A DNA stretch of 64,000 nt from Cupriavidus pampae (GTDB taxonomy: Bacteria; Pseudomonadota; Gammaproteobacteria; Burkholderiales; Burkholderiaceae), in assembly GCF_914271485.1 (NCBI RefSeq), contig NZ_CAJZAG010000007.1, forward strand, positions 409,255-473,254. Reading direction: 5' to 3'. The position numbers were made by a program, and so were the translations under genes. Shown piece by piece: positions 1 to 7,575 of this stretch. The notes below the pieces were generated by a model, which saw only the letters and a list, made by a program, of their open reading frames with translations, did no database searches and was not told the DNA's origin. The stretch's first letter is position 1. The number at the start of each line of letters is the position of its first letter.

Positions 1-229
1 ACGAATGAGACGGCCGACGATATTTTGGCTAACAACGTGGCCGGGGAGCGTCAGTGCGGGTGGAAGCCGCGGGGAAAGTAGGCGACCGGCATCTGAAGGC
101 GATAGAAGCGGCCGCGCCATGTTGAATTCCGGATGCGTCGGCCGCCGCCTACTATGACGCCGTGCAAGAAGGGTGGTGGGACGCACCGGAAGACCGTCAA
201 GGCTTGGACGCGCTAGATACCGAACTTAT

Positions 230-490
230 TCACTTCCCGCCGGGCCACTTCTTTTCCAGAAAGGCGGTGAGTTGCTCGCGCAGGATGGGTTTGCGTCCGG
301 GGTAGTCGGCAATCCCTTGAAGGATTACTTCGCGGCTTTGCTGACTGTTGTTGTAGTTGTGCGTCTTGAGGTAGTGGTCGATAAAGTACTCGACTTCCCA
401 TTCTTCGGTCGTCGACACAAAAATGCGATCCAGGTGACCCCGGTAGTGTTTGTTGTCCTTCCCCGACCATTCGCCCGTCTTAAGAGCCAT
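230..490 (-). CDS. hypothetical protein, 86 aa
   Basis: I do not recognise a family. The reading frame extends upstream to a TTG at 541, but an ATG pair at 493/490 is preceded on the minus strand by a GGAG at a good distance, so I start at the second ATG (product begins MALKTGEWSG). The protein is small, charged and soluble-looking, with no membrane segment or signal peptide, and has several aromatic residues (WEVEYFIDHYLKTHNY). It lies in the accessory stretch left of the prophage and reads away from the toxin-antitoxin pair. Bases 1-229 hold nothing else I can support, apart from a possible C-terminal tail of a gene entering from the left edge and ending near 81. Confidence 0.45.
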   Translation of the reverse strand: MALKTGEWSGKDNKHYRGHLDRIFVSTTEEWEVEYFIDHYLKTHNYNNSQQSREVILQGIADYPGRKPILREQLTAFLEKKWPGGK

Positions 491-780
491 CATCAACTCC
501 GATAGATTTGCCGAAATTGGCAACCCTAGAGTACGTGCCAAAGTAAAAATTTCAAGGAATCCCCGGCGTAAACCCTTACGGACATCGAGGGTGACCGAGG
601 GGTGAGACGATGCAGCAGTAGGGACTCGGCGTATTAGGTTAGCGGCCTGACGAAAAGTGCTTTAATATTCACGTACGGGCGAGGGCGCGAGGTGACTTTC
701 GAGTGTTGCACGTGTGTTACGATCGCTCAGCTTCATGCGGTAAATCGCACACTTGAATTCGCCCGAGTCAACTTTATATC

Positions 781-1233
781 TTGCGTGATATAGTGCTCAA
801 CCTATACGATGGGGACAACGTACAGGAGGATCTGGACCGCATCAGGCAGGTCTCACTTGCCGATGGGGATCTCTTGGACGTTTTCCTAACGCAGATCGCG
901 GAGAGCCGGGAAGCGATTTGGAGCCTTTCTCAGCGTGCGGGTGAGCATCCCGACCCACTTTTTAGCGTCAAGGTCATCGAGTGCTTTCAGCAGCGAGGGT
1001 TCAATGTCTCCCGCATTCGACCGTTAAGGTTGCTATCGCAATATCGAGTAATTGTGGCGTTTGACGCGCAAAACGACGATTTTTACGTGCTTGCGGTGGT
1101 CAGGAAAAAGCCTCACGATGCACCCGCAGCAATCGACCCTGATTCCTACGACTATGAGCCAGATCATCCTTTATCGCACCGTGTCTGCGATGAATACGAC
1201 GACCTCGGCATCCCCCGGATCCGTCTGGGCTGA
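781..1233 (+). CDS. RelE/ParE-like toxin, probable type II TA toxin
   Basis: The 150-residue product starts at TTG; an in-frame stop lies at 754-756, so the start must fall near here. The second half (residues about 75-110, RGFNVSRIRPLRLLSQYRVI then a hydrophobic strand ending in VLAVVRK) has the alternating basic and hydrophobic strand pattern of RelE/HigB-type ribosome-dependent ribonucleases. The tail YDYEPDHPLSHRVCDEYDDL resembles the C-terminus of some longer RelE-like proteins. It is followed by an XRE-family DNA-binding gene, the toxin-first order typical of higBA. Family-level inference only; no catalytic residue can be assigned with confidence. The N-terminal 70 residues are not explained by the toxin fold. 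Confidence 0.55.
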   Translation: MRDIVLNLYDGDNVQEDLDRIRQVSLADGDLLDVFLTQIAESREAIWSLSQRAGEHPDPLFSVKVIECFQQRGFNVSRIRPLRLLSQYRVIVAFDAQNDDFYVLAVVRKKPHDAPAAIDPDSYDYEPDHPLSHRVCDEYDDLGIPRIRLG

Positions 1234-1336
1234 CGAGCATGTCCACGCGACCACGCAGTCGCCGTCCGGTGTGACTGTCCTTGTTAGCCCAGATGTGCCG
1301 CATCGCTCGCCCCGCACGGGACGGCTACCGCGGGGG

Positions 1337-1666
1337 GTGGAAGCGACCCATAGAGAGACACGGGATCGAGATTATCGTGCTCGCATGGAAGGCGCGCGGC
1401 GACAACTTGTTAGCGAGGCGTTCGGGCCCGATGTCGATTCAGTTTCGAAACTTCGCTTGGCTCGGGGCCTTTCCCAACAGCAGCTCGCAGCGGCCATGGA
1501 AACAAGTCAATCGCATATTGCCAAGATAGAGGCAGGTCAAGTTCGTTTGTACTTCGAAACTGCGAAGCGCTTAGCTAGGGCTCTAAACGTTGGATTGGAC
1601 CAAATCGAGCCGCTACTGCCAGGCTATACCGCGCCCGCCCTCACTACACGTGGGTCATCGCGATGA
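1337..1666 (+). CDS. XRE-family DNA-binding protein, probable HigA-type antitoxin
   Basis: The C-terminal half contains a clear Cro/C1-type helix-turn-helix: LRLARGLSQQQLAAAMETSQ followed by SHIAKIEAGQ. That is the usual DNA-binding domain of antitoxins paired with RelE/HigB toxins, which both neutralise the toxin and repress the operon. The start is uncertain: GTG at 1337 gives 109 aa and includes the HRETRDRDYRARMEGAR segment, which looks like the N-terminal helix of such antitoxins; ATG 1385 (93 aa) and GTG 1271 are alternatives. The stop overlaps the next gene as ATGA (1663-1666), so the three genes are probably one transcript. Confidence 0.65.
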   Translation: MEATHRETRDRDYRARMEGARRQLVSEAFGPDVDSVSKLRLARGLSQQQLAAAMETSQSHIAKIEAGQVRLYFETAKRLARALNVGLDQIEPLLPGYTAPALTTRGSSR

Positions 1667-2133
1667 GACACGCTTACGGTTTTTTTTGCGACGACATTCG
1701 CGCCGAAGTCGGCAATAAGATCTCCTTGATGGGCCTTTATACCGGCGAGATGCATATCTCTCGTCAAGAGACGCCTGGGGGCTTGCCATGGGGGATCCCG
1801 AAGCTATGTGTCGCGGCCTATATGGACGTACCTGTGAACGAGCCTATTCGTTCGCTTCAGCTCACGTTGAAACGTGGGGATGAAACGTTGCAAGACATCG
1901 TGGTGCCTCCGGCAGAGATCCAGCAAATCATCGCGGCAGCAGTGGCGAAGAACGATCCAGATGATCCGATACGAGTCGTGGTCATAAATATGAACGTGGT
2001 TTTAGCTCCGTACATGATCGAAAAGAATCATGTGCTGGACATGCTGGTGATCGCCGACGGTGTCACCTATCGCGCTGCGAAGTTGCGAGTCAAAATAACG
2101 GATCCAGCATCTACTGCATCTTCGGGCGCCTAG
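1663..2133 (+). CDS. DUF6941-family protein
   Basis: The 156-aa product begins MRHAYGFFCDDIRAEVGNKI and continues with a glycine-rich turn (SLMGLYTGEMHI), the opening of DUF6941 proteins, whose function is unknown. No signal peptide or membrane segment is visible; the pattern of short hydrophobic strands suggests a beta-sandwich. It is translationally coupled (ATGA) to the antitoxin gene. Family members occur as accessory genes in genomic islands, which fits this location. Whether it takes part in the toxin-antitoxin function is unknown. Confidence 0.6.
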   Translation: MRHAYGFFCDDIRAEVGNKISLMGLYTGEMHISRQETPGGLPWGIPKLCVAAYMDVPVNEPIRSLQLTLKRGDETLQDIVVPPAEIQQIIAAAVAKNDPDDPIRVVVINMNVVLAPYMIEKNHVLDMLVIADGVTYRAAKLRVKITDPASTASSGA

Positions 2134-2385
2134 CGCTCCGCGTCGGTGCACTTGCAATCGGCACTCTGGAGCAACCACATTCCGCTGTATGTTTTTTCAA
2201 GGTGGGATGGCGGCACAATCTGACAATCGAAGCCCGAATGAGCGTGTCCGGCTCACCTGATGCGCACGTCGTGCCGGCGGCCGTATCTATTGCCACCTCA
2301 TCGAAGATGCGATCGCCGGCCGCTCGACGGTGCAGCGTGGCACAGCAGCGGCAGTGGATAGCTAACCTCAGTGCGGTGATCTAAT

Positions 2386-2727
2386 TCAGTTATACGAGTT
2401 GCGGGGTTCCGGCGGCACGATCTTGAAATCGATGCGCTGCGTCAGGATCTGAGGGCTACCCGGATTGCAGCGAGCGTTGCGGGCCGCCTCGATCGCGGTA
2501 TCGTCGAGGTCTTTCATGCCAGAAGACGTGCGCAAGGTCGCGGTACTCACACTGCCATCTTCTGCGACGGCGATCGCCACGACAGCCGTGCCTTTGTAGT
2601 GGATCTTCTTGGCGAAGGCTGGGTACTCGATGGCGCCCAAAGTACAGCGCGCCTCAGCGCCGTGAGCGGCGGAAAGACCAAGAGAAGTGCCAATTATGGC
2701 GACAAATACCAGACCCGTTTTTTTCAT
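2386..2727 (-). CDS. secreted TonB C-terminal-domain protein, 113 aa
   Basis: The frame opens at 2781, but the ATG at 2727 is preceded by AAGGACAAAACC and starts a classic signal peptide (MKKTGLVFVAIIGTSLGLSA, cleavage near AHGAEA), so I use it. The mature part is a single TonB C-terminal fold: IEYPAFAKKIHYKGTAVVAI, then VAEDGSVSTATLRTSSGMKDLD and a C-terminal hydrophobic strand. There is no N-terminal transmembrane anchor or proline-rich linker, so it is not an energy-transducing TonB. It is probably a free periplasmic protein with the TonB-C fold. Two cysteines flank the domain and may form a disulphide. Confidence 0.7.
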   Translation of the reverse strand: MKKTGLVFVAIIGTSLGLSAAHGAEARCTLGAIEYPAFAKKIHYKGTAVVAIAVAEDGSVSTATLRTSSGMKDLDDTAIEAARNARCNPGSPQILTQRIDFKIVPPEPRNSYN

Positions 2728-3437
2728 GGTTTTGTCCTTTTGTGTGCATGGAGGATCGGTCAAGCGGGCACAGATGTGCACCCCGACATAGAGGGGTTGA
2801 GGCCGCCGAGAAGGGGCCGCGATCTGTCCTATAGGGGTAAGTGCGGCCCTTACGAATCAGGCACTTACAGAGGATGGGTTTGGGATCTAATAGGGAGATT
2901 TCACTTCGTCATTCCTTTTAGAATCAAGGTTTTAACGAAGGTGAACGGAGAGGTTAATAGCCTATTAAGTCTTCGCGTGAGTTTCTCGAATGGAGATGGG
3001 TGGCCGGCTTCTCGGTTGACTATGCTTGAGGCGCGCAACGTCTGAGGAGATAGCCATGACTGCCGAACACCTAGGGCAGGAACCGTCCGCTCCGGCCAAC
3101 CCAAACTGGCCAAGCCGGACTGGAAATCCATCGGGAGGAGGTCGGGGTAACAACCCGCCCTCGAAAGGCAAGTAGGCCCCGATCTCGTGGGAATACGGCT
3201 CAAGAAGCTCCGAAATTGTTGGATTTTTCGAGCGCCCGATATTCCCACGGATCGCCCGGAAACTGGCTTTGCACAAGGCTTGATGCCTGAGATTGTGATT
3301 CTTAGCTTCTGATGCCCCGAGACTGTCTAACTTGCCCATGAAATCTCCCGGAGAGCGGCATGGTTTGGTGCTCAATAATTGAGCAGCAAGTTAGAGGAAT
3401 CGTCTCAAGTCTTTGATCCTGCTGACAAACATTGAGA
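2728..3437. other. gene-poor accessory DNA left of the prophage
   Basis: About 700 bases without a supportable gene. The open frames here are overlapping, lack ribosome-binding sites and have no recognisable domain. The stretch ends exactly at the 25-bp repeat that bounds the prophage, yet the bases just left of the repeat are not the 5' half of a tRNA. It therefore probably belongs to an older mobile element rather than to the original tRNA locus. Confidence 0.5.
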
Positions 3438-3483
<46 letters not shown>

Positions 3484-3489
3484 GATTAG

Positions 3490-3520
3490 ACCCGCTTGGC
3501 GTAAAGCCAAGCGGGTTTTT
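3490..3520 (+). terminator. intrinsic terminator after the tRNA fragment
   Basis: A perfect 11-bp stem (ACCCGCTTGGC / GCCAAGCGGGT) with loop GTAAA is followed by a T run. It is probably the original terminator of the tRNA-Pro gene carried along by the phage attachment site. It also lies just beyond the stop of the integrase gene on the opposite strand. Confidence 0.8.
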
Positions 3521-3573
3521 CATTTGTGTCGCAGGGTAGCGCGCATACCCCGTTTCTTGGATGACATCCAATA

Positions 3574-4695
3574 TCACGCCGCTGGCAGTTGCAGTCGGAC
3601 CGTGGAGACCGGCACCTCGCGCTGCTTGATGTAGCCCTCTGTCGTCGCCCGATCAGTGTGCGCGCCAGCGATCTGCAGCGCCTCGATGTTGTACCCCGCC
3701 TTCTTCGCATCGGTGAGCGCTTTCGCACGGATGTCCTTCACCGTGTACCCCTTCCCATCGAGTTGCGCGCGCGCCATTGCGTCACGCCAGGCATCGCGGC
3801 ACGCCGCGGCCGTCTTCACCTTGCCGTTACGATCCGTCACCACAAAGTCTTCGGTGAGCGAGCGGATGTTGATGTCTCGTTGCAGTTCCCTGGCGCGCCG
3901 CAGCACGTCTTCGATCTCCGGCGTGATCGGCCAGTCCACCGCCTCGCCGCTGCTGTCGGCGGTCTTGCTCGGCACGAAATGGATTACGCACGCAGCGCGA
4001 TCGACTTGGGACCAGCGCAGTTGCCGGATGTCAGTGGAACGCTGGCACGTGAGATAGCAGAGGTCGACGAATACCTGCATTTCGGGGCCGGTGGGCACCT
4101 TCGCCGCGAACGTGCGCCGCGCTCCGCCGACTGACTTCTCGTAGCGGTAGATAGCCAGCGCATCGCGGATCGCGAGGAAGTGCGCATGCGGGATGTACAC
4201 CTTGCGCGTTTTCGGTTTCTTGAGCGCGACCTCACGGCACGGGTTCAGTGCGACGTAGCGGCGCAGTACCGCCCAGCTGAAGAATTTCGACAGCCATCCC
4301 TTCATGGCTGTCTGGGTGGGCAGCTTGTCGGCCCAGTTGCCGATGAGAAATTCCTCGACCGTACCTGGGTCCACCTCCTCGATTGCCTTCAGCTTGAACG
4401 CCTTGCGTATGTCCTCACCGCGGCGCCGCCACTCGACGCGATACGAGTCGGCATAGTGCTTGTCGTTCTGGTTCATGTACACCGCGACCAGGCGCGACAT
4501 GCTGGCCTCATCGGCATCGATCTCGAGCTTCCGCTTTTCCTCGGCGAGTCGCTCGTACATGCGCGTCTGTCCTTCATCCACACGGCAGAGCTTGATCCAC
4601 TTCTCGTCGGTGTTGCGCACCCAGTGGTAGCTGCCCGAGCGGACATACACGCGGCTTGGCAACCCATCAGCCTTCAGGCGGCGACGTGCATTCAT
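3574..4695 (-). CDS. int: phage tyrosine recombinase (integrase), 373 aa
   Basis: Site-specific recombinase that would integrate and excise the element at the adjacent tRNA-Pro core. The N-terminal segment (RRLKADGLPSRVYVRSGSYH) is the arm-binding type of phage integrases. A core-binding domain follows at about residues 65-170. The catalytic domain shows the first Arg in CQRSTDIRQLRW, the second Arg in TVKDIRAKALTDA (Lys where the box-II His is often found), the H in GAHTDRATTEGY and the nucleophile Tyr in that motif. The open frame runs on to 5130, but the ATG at 4695 overlaps the stop of the DUF4224 gene (ATGA), giving a normal length. It is the last gene of the leftward operon. Confidence 0.92.
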   Translation of the reverse strand: MNARRRLKADGLPSRVYVRSGSYHWVRNTDEKWIKLCRVDEGQTRMYERLAEEKRKLEIDADEASMSRLVAVYMNQNDKHYADSYRVEWRRRGEDIRKAFKLKAIEEVDPGTVEEFLIGNWADKLPTQTAMKGWLSKFFSWAVLRRYVALNPCREVALKKPKTRKVYIPHAHFLAIRDALAIYRYEKSVGGARRTFAAKVPTGPEMQVFVDLCYLTCQRSTDIRQLRWSQVDRAACVIHFVPSKTADSSGEAVDWPITPEIEDVLRRARELQRDINIRSLTEDFVVTDRNGKVKTAAACRDAWRDAMARAQLDGKGYTVKDIRAKALTDAKKAGYNIEALQIAGAHTDRATTEGYIKQREVPVSTVRLQLPAA

Positions 4696-5009
4696 GCCGC
4701 CTTCCTGATCGGCACCAGCGGCGTGCGCGCGCTCGTCGCCGCGCCCGGCAGCACGCCGGCGCGCTTGGCCTGCAGCCCTTCGAACGCGGACCAGCTCATG
4801 ATGATCCGGCCGTCCGCGCGCTGGACCGGCCTGACGCCGAAATGCTGCTCGAACCATCGTATCTGCAGACTGTGCCGCTTCAGGCCGGTGACGTCCTTCA
4901 GGTCCTGTTCGCTCAATAATCGGTTGTCCATCTGTAGCTTCCAGAGTCGCCGGGTCGTTTCGATAATGCGTGCAGCTGTTGCAGATAGCGGGCACTTCTT
5001 TGAGGTCAT
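4692..5009 (-). CDS. DUF4224 protein, probable excisionase-like factor
   Basis: 105 aa. The core LSEQDLKDVTGLKRHSLQIR, then WFEQHFGVRPVQRADGRII, matches DUF4224, a winged-helix-like domain commonly encoded directly upstream of phage integrases. It is thought to act as a recombination directionality factor or regulator. ATGA overlaps on both sides (5006-5009 and 4692-4695) tie it to its neighbours in one operon. The Xis role is inferred from position and fold; no experiment is implied. Confidence 0.75.
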   Translation of the reverse strand: MTSKKCPLSATAARIIETTRRLWKLQMDNRLLSEQDLKDVTGLKRHSLQIRWFEQHFGVRPVQRADGRIIMSWSAFEGLQAKRAGVLPGAATSARTPLVPIRKAA

Positions 5010-5242
5010 CCGAGCTCCTGTTCCACCTGTCGCATCGCGTCGACCTTCGCGAGCGCGTTGCAATGGAGAACGCGGGCGTATTCGACGACGACGTTCTTGT
5101 CGATGGCGCCCCAGACTGCGCGCTTCTCAACAGCCCGGAGATAGTTCGAAAGAAGAGGGACGGCGTTCGGGCTTCCTGCGAGTTGGTCGAGGAAGGACTT
5201 CTCGGTGTTTGTGCCGTAGTTCGGTTCGGCGGGTGCGCTCAT
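5006..5242 (-). CDS. small phage protein, first gene of the leftward operon
   Basis: 78 aa, no recognised domain. The sequence is mostly helical (FLDQLAGSPNAVPLLSNYLR; VEYARVLHCNALAKVDAMRQ) without a membrane segment. A good Shine-Dalgarno (GATGGAG) precedes the ATG, and the promoter at 5274-5302 lies just upstream. It overlaps the DUF4224 gene by ATGA. By position it is equivalent to the small early genes of lambda's PL operon; function unknown. Confidence 0.6.
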   Translation of the reverse strand: MSAPAEPNYGTNTEKSFLDQLAGSPNAVPLLSNYLRAVEKRAVWGAIDKNVVVEYARVLHCNALAKVDAMRQVEQELG

Positions 5243-5273
5243 GTCGCGGCTCCATCGTTGTGTTGATGGAGAA

Positions 5274-5351
5274 ATACTAGCCAGGCTATTAATTCAGTTC
5301 AATAGCTAGGCTAGTTTGTGTGCCATAGTATGTTTTAATAGCTATGCTATT
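5274..5351 (-). promoter_or_regulatory. leftward early promoter with three repressor operators (OL-like)
   Basis: On the minus strand a TTGAAC (5297-5302) and TAGTAT (5274-5279) are spaced by 17 bp, a sigma70 promoter for the excision/integration operon. Three palindromes of form TAGC-N3-GCTA lie at 5278-5288, 5303-5313 and 5339-5349. The first two overlap the -10 end and the upstream edge of the -35. The same operator type recurs three times at 6422-6482, so one repressor should control both regions. Confidence 0.75.
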
Positions 5352-5414
5352 TCGATAGGCGGCTGCGAAAAAAAACCGCCCAGTGGGGCGGTTCGATGCG
5401 TCTTCGCGATGCCT

Positions 5415-6410
5415 CTAATCGGGCCGCCAGGCCGAGGCCTTCACGATGGCGGCGACGAAATCCATCTGATCAATTTCCTCGACAGGAATCTTGATCGTCT
5501 TGTGGCTCTGGTTGACCGACAGCAGGTGCGTGTAGCCATCACGCGTATAGCCGAGGATCTTGATCATCACGCGCCCGTCTTTCGATTTCACCAGCACTTC
5601 ATCGCCGGCCGTGACCGGATGGCTGGGCTCCACGACGACAAATTCACCGTCCTTGATGCGAGGCTCCATCGAGTCGCCCACGCACCGAAGGCCGTAGGCG
5701 TTGGGGTCAGTGCTAACGAAGTGGAGGTAGCCGTCGCCGTGGCCTACGGGGTACTCCAGTTCGCAAAAATGTCCGTTGTCTCCGAGCTGCGCCATCGCTA
5801 CTACCGGTATTTTCTTGTATGAGTTCTGCGGGATCGGAATCGGGTTCCAGTCGTCGTTGCTGGCAATCTGTGCCTTCTTCGCGCCCTTGCCGACAGCAAT
5901 CCAGATGGCACTGTAACCCGTCAGCTCCTGTAGCTTCACAGCTATTTCGAGGGGTATGGCTGTCTGCACAAGTACGCGATCGAGGCCGGCCGCGTCTATC
6001 CCCAGCTTGTCGACGAGCTCAAGGATGTCGCGACCCTGCAAGGCCTCGATCACGCGCTCGTATGCGGGGAGGAAAGGCTCCGGGACGGGGGTGACCTGGT
6101 CGGTCGGCGACTCATTCGTCTTGAGCGACGTGAGATTGAGCGTCTTCGAAATCGACCTCATCTCGTCGGCGAGCCTCGGGCTGAATGCCGCCACGTCAAC
6201 GCCCAGTCCGCGCGCGAAGCCGGCGGCGGCTTTCAGGTTGAGGGCTCGTCGAGCGTTCAGATACTGCCAAACCATCCCCTGGCTGCCGATCTCGAAGCGG
6301 TTGCCGAATTCCTCCTGGCTGATTTTGCCTTTGCGGTCGGCAAACAGCGCCTTGAGGCGGTCGGCGTCCTCAATTTGCCAGGTTTCGAGGGTTTTGGTGG
6401 TTCTCATCAT
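5415..6410 (-). CDS. CI-like phage repressor with S24 (LexA-type) peptidase domain
   Basis: Master repressor of the prophage. The N-terminus (about residues 10-75) holds a helix-turn-helix (ISQEEFGNRFEIGSQGMVWQ). A linker and middle region follow. The C-terminal S24 domain carries the autocleavage dyad: Ser in RCVGDSMEPRIKDGEF and Lys in GRVMIKILGY. RecA-stimulated self-cleavage is the family mechanism, so DNA damage should induce the element. Possible starts are ATG 6452, 6437, 6410 and 6407. I take 6410 because an operator at 6422-6432 would lie inside the longer versions. No strong Shine-Dalgarno is seen at any start, so a leaderless message is possible. Confidence 0.88.
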   Translation of the reverse strand: MMRTTKTLETWQIEDADRLKALFADRKGKISQEEFGNRFEIGSQGMVWQYLNARRALNLKAAAGFARGLGVDVAAFSPRLADEMRSISKTLNLTSLKTNESPTDQVTPVPEPFLPAYERVIEALQGRDILELVDKLGIDAAGLDRVLVQTAIPLEIAVKLQELTGYSAIWIAVGKGAKKAQIASNDDWNPIPIPQNSYKKIPVVAMAQLGDNGHFCELEYPVGHGDGYLHFVSTDPNAYGLRCVGDSMEPRIKDGEFVVVEPSHPVTAGDEVLVKSKDGRVMIKILGYTRDGYTHLLSVNQSHKTIKIPVEEIDQMDFVAAIVKASAWRPD

Positions 6411-6420
6411 GCGCGCGAGT

Positions 6421-6485
6421 GTAGCGGTGCTATTCATTTCTACAACAAGCATAGCTATTGATTCGTGTAATAGCTATGCTATTAT
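6421..6485 (+). promoter_or_regulatory. rightward early promoter with three operators (OR-like)
   Basis: Palindromes at 6422-6432 (TAGC-GGT-GCTA), 6449-6455 with flanking half-sites, and 6470-6482 (ATAGC-TAT-GCTAT) are centred about 25 bp apart. A promoter TTGATT (6458-6463), 16-bp spacer, TATTAT (6480-6485) overlaps the rightmost two and reads into the cro gene. Transcription should start at about 6491, practically at the cro ATG (6493), so the message may be leaderless. The repressor is transcribed leftward from the same 80 bp, the arrangement of lambda OR. Confidence 0.75.
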
Positions 6486-6492
6486 AAATCTC

Positions 6493-6726
6493 ATGAAACT
6501 CGCCGAATACCTCGAATCGACCAAGACCAGCCAAGCGGCATTCGCTAAAGGGCTCGGGGTCTCCCAAGGACTCGTCTACCAGTGGATCGCTGGCAAACGG
6601 CCGGTTTCGGCCGAGCAGTGTCCGCTGATCGAGCGGCTCACCGATGGTGCGGTCACCTGCGAAGAGCTCAACGATAAAGTCGATTGGGCATTCGTGCGAG
6701 GTTCCGGCGATCGCGCCGCGGTGTAG
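6493..6726 (+). CDS. cro: Cro/YdaS-like antirepressor, 77 aa
   Basis: Small helix-turn-helix protein: MKLAEYLESTKTSQAAFAKG, then LGVSQGLVYQWIAGKRPVSA. The motif KxLAEYL...SQ..FA..LGVSQ..VYQWI.GKR is characteristic of Cro and YdaS-type regulators that use the host-style HTH. It is the first gene of the rightward operon, directly opposite the CI-like repressor, with the shared operators between them. No Shine-Dalgarno precedes the ATG, which sits at the predicted transcription start. Confidence 0.82.
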   Translation: MKLAEYLESTKTSQAAFAKGLGVSQGLVYQWIAGKRPVSAEQCPLIERLTDGAVTCEELNDKVDWAFVRGSGDRAAV

Positions 6727-6750
6727 GACCAGGGCGCGGAAGCACCAGCC

Positions 6751-7575
6751 ATGAATTACTACGAGCGCCACATCGGCGATTACATCCGCGACACGGTCAG
6801 CCTGACCATGCTCGAGGATGGCGCCTACAACCGCTTGCTTGATCAGTACTACCAGACCGGGCGACCGCTTTCGCTGGACAGGAAGATGGTCTATCGCCTG
6901 GCGCGCGCGACGAGCGCCGCCGAGCGCAAGGCCGTTGACTTCGTGCTGGACACCTTCTTTCAGCATACCGAGGAGGGCTACACGCAAAAGCGCGTGCAGG
7001 CGGAAATCGAACGGTTTTCACAGAAGCAGCGCAAGGCGAAGGCATCTGCGGAAGCACGCTGGAGCAAATCCAAAGGCAATGCGAACGCATTCGAATTGCA
7101 TGGCGCGTCGGATATGCGAACGCATAGCGAAGGCAATGCTCACCAGACACCAGACACCAATCACCAGACACCAGTAAAACCTACTACCACCACTGACGTG
7201 GTGGTCGCCGACAGCCAGCCGGCTGCCGACCTGATGCACGTCGGCGAACCGGATCAAAGACCGGGCAAGCCAGACTGCCCGCACCAGCAGATCATTGCCC
7301 TGTACCACGACATCCTGCCGATGTGCCCGCCCATCCGTGACTGGACGCCCGCGCGTGCTCAAGCCCTGCGCGCCCGTTGGAACGAGAACAAGGACCGGCA
7401 GAACCTCGACTACTGGCGGCGCTTCTTCACGTTCGTTGCCGACTCCGACTTCCTCACCGGCAGAACGAGCAGCGCTGGTCGCAAGCCGTTTCGCGCAAGC
7501 CTCGAATGGATGTGCAAGGCCGAGAACTTCACGAAAATCCGCGAAGAGCGGTATCACGAGGGAGCCGCGGCATGA
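6751..7575 (+). CDS. DUF1376 (YdaU-like) phage replication protein
   Basis: 274 aa. The N-terminus MNYYERHIGDYIRDTVSLTM, with LEDGAYNRLLDQYYQTGRPL, is the DUF1376 signature seen in prophage replication genes such as ydaU. The middle is low-complexity (TPDTNHQTPVKPTTTTD). The C-terminal block (DWTPARAQALRARWNENKDR, then DYWRRFFTFVADSDFLTGR and ASLEWMCKAENFTKI) is the second conserved part, common in phage replication initiators. The gene overlaps dnaB by ATGA (7572-7575), so it probably loads the helicase or helps initiate replication. Confidence 0.8.
   Translation: MNYYERHIGDYIRDTVSLTMLEDGAYNRLLDQYYQTGRPLSLDRKMVYRLARATSAAERKAVDFVLDTFFQHTEEGYTQKRVQAEIERFSQKQRKAKASAEARWSKSKGNANAFELHGASDMRTHSEGNAHQTPDTNHQTPVKPTTTTDVVVADSQPAADLMHVGEPDQRPGKPDCPHQQIIALYHDILPMCPPIRDWTPARAQALRARWNENKDRQNLDYWRRFFTFVADSDFLTGRTSSAGRKPFRASLEWMCKAENFTKIREERYHEGAAA

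Noticed and set aside
2901..3375. Overlapping minus-strand ORFs of 115 and 136 aa
   Set aside because: They overlap each other in different frames, lack ribosome-binding sites and show no domain.
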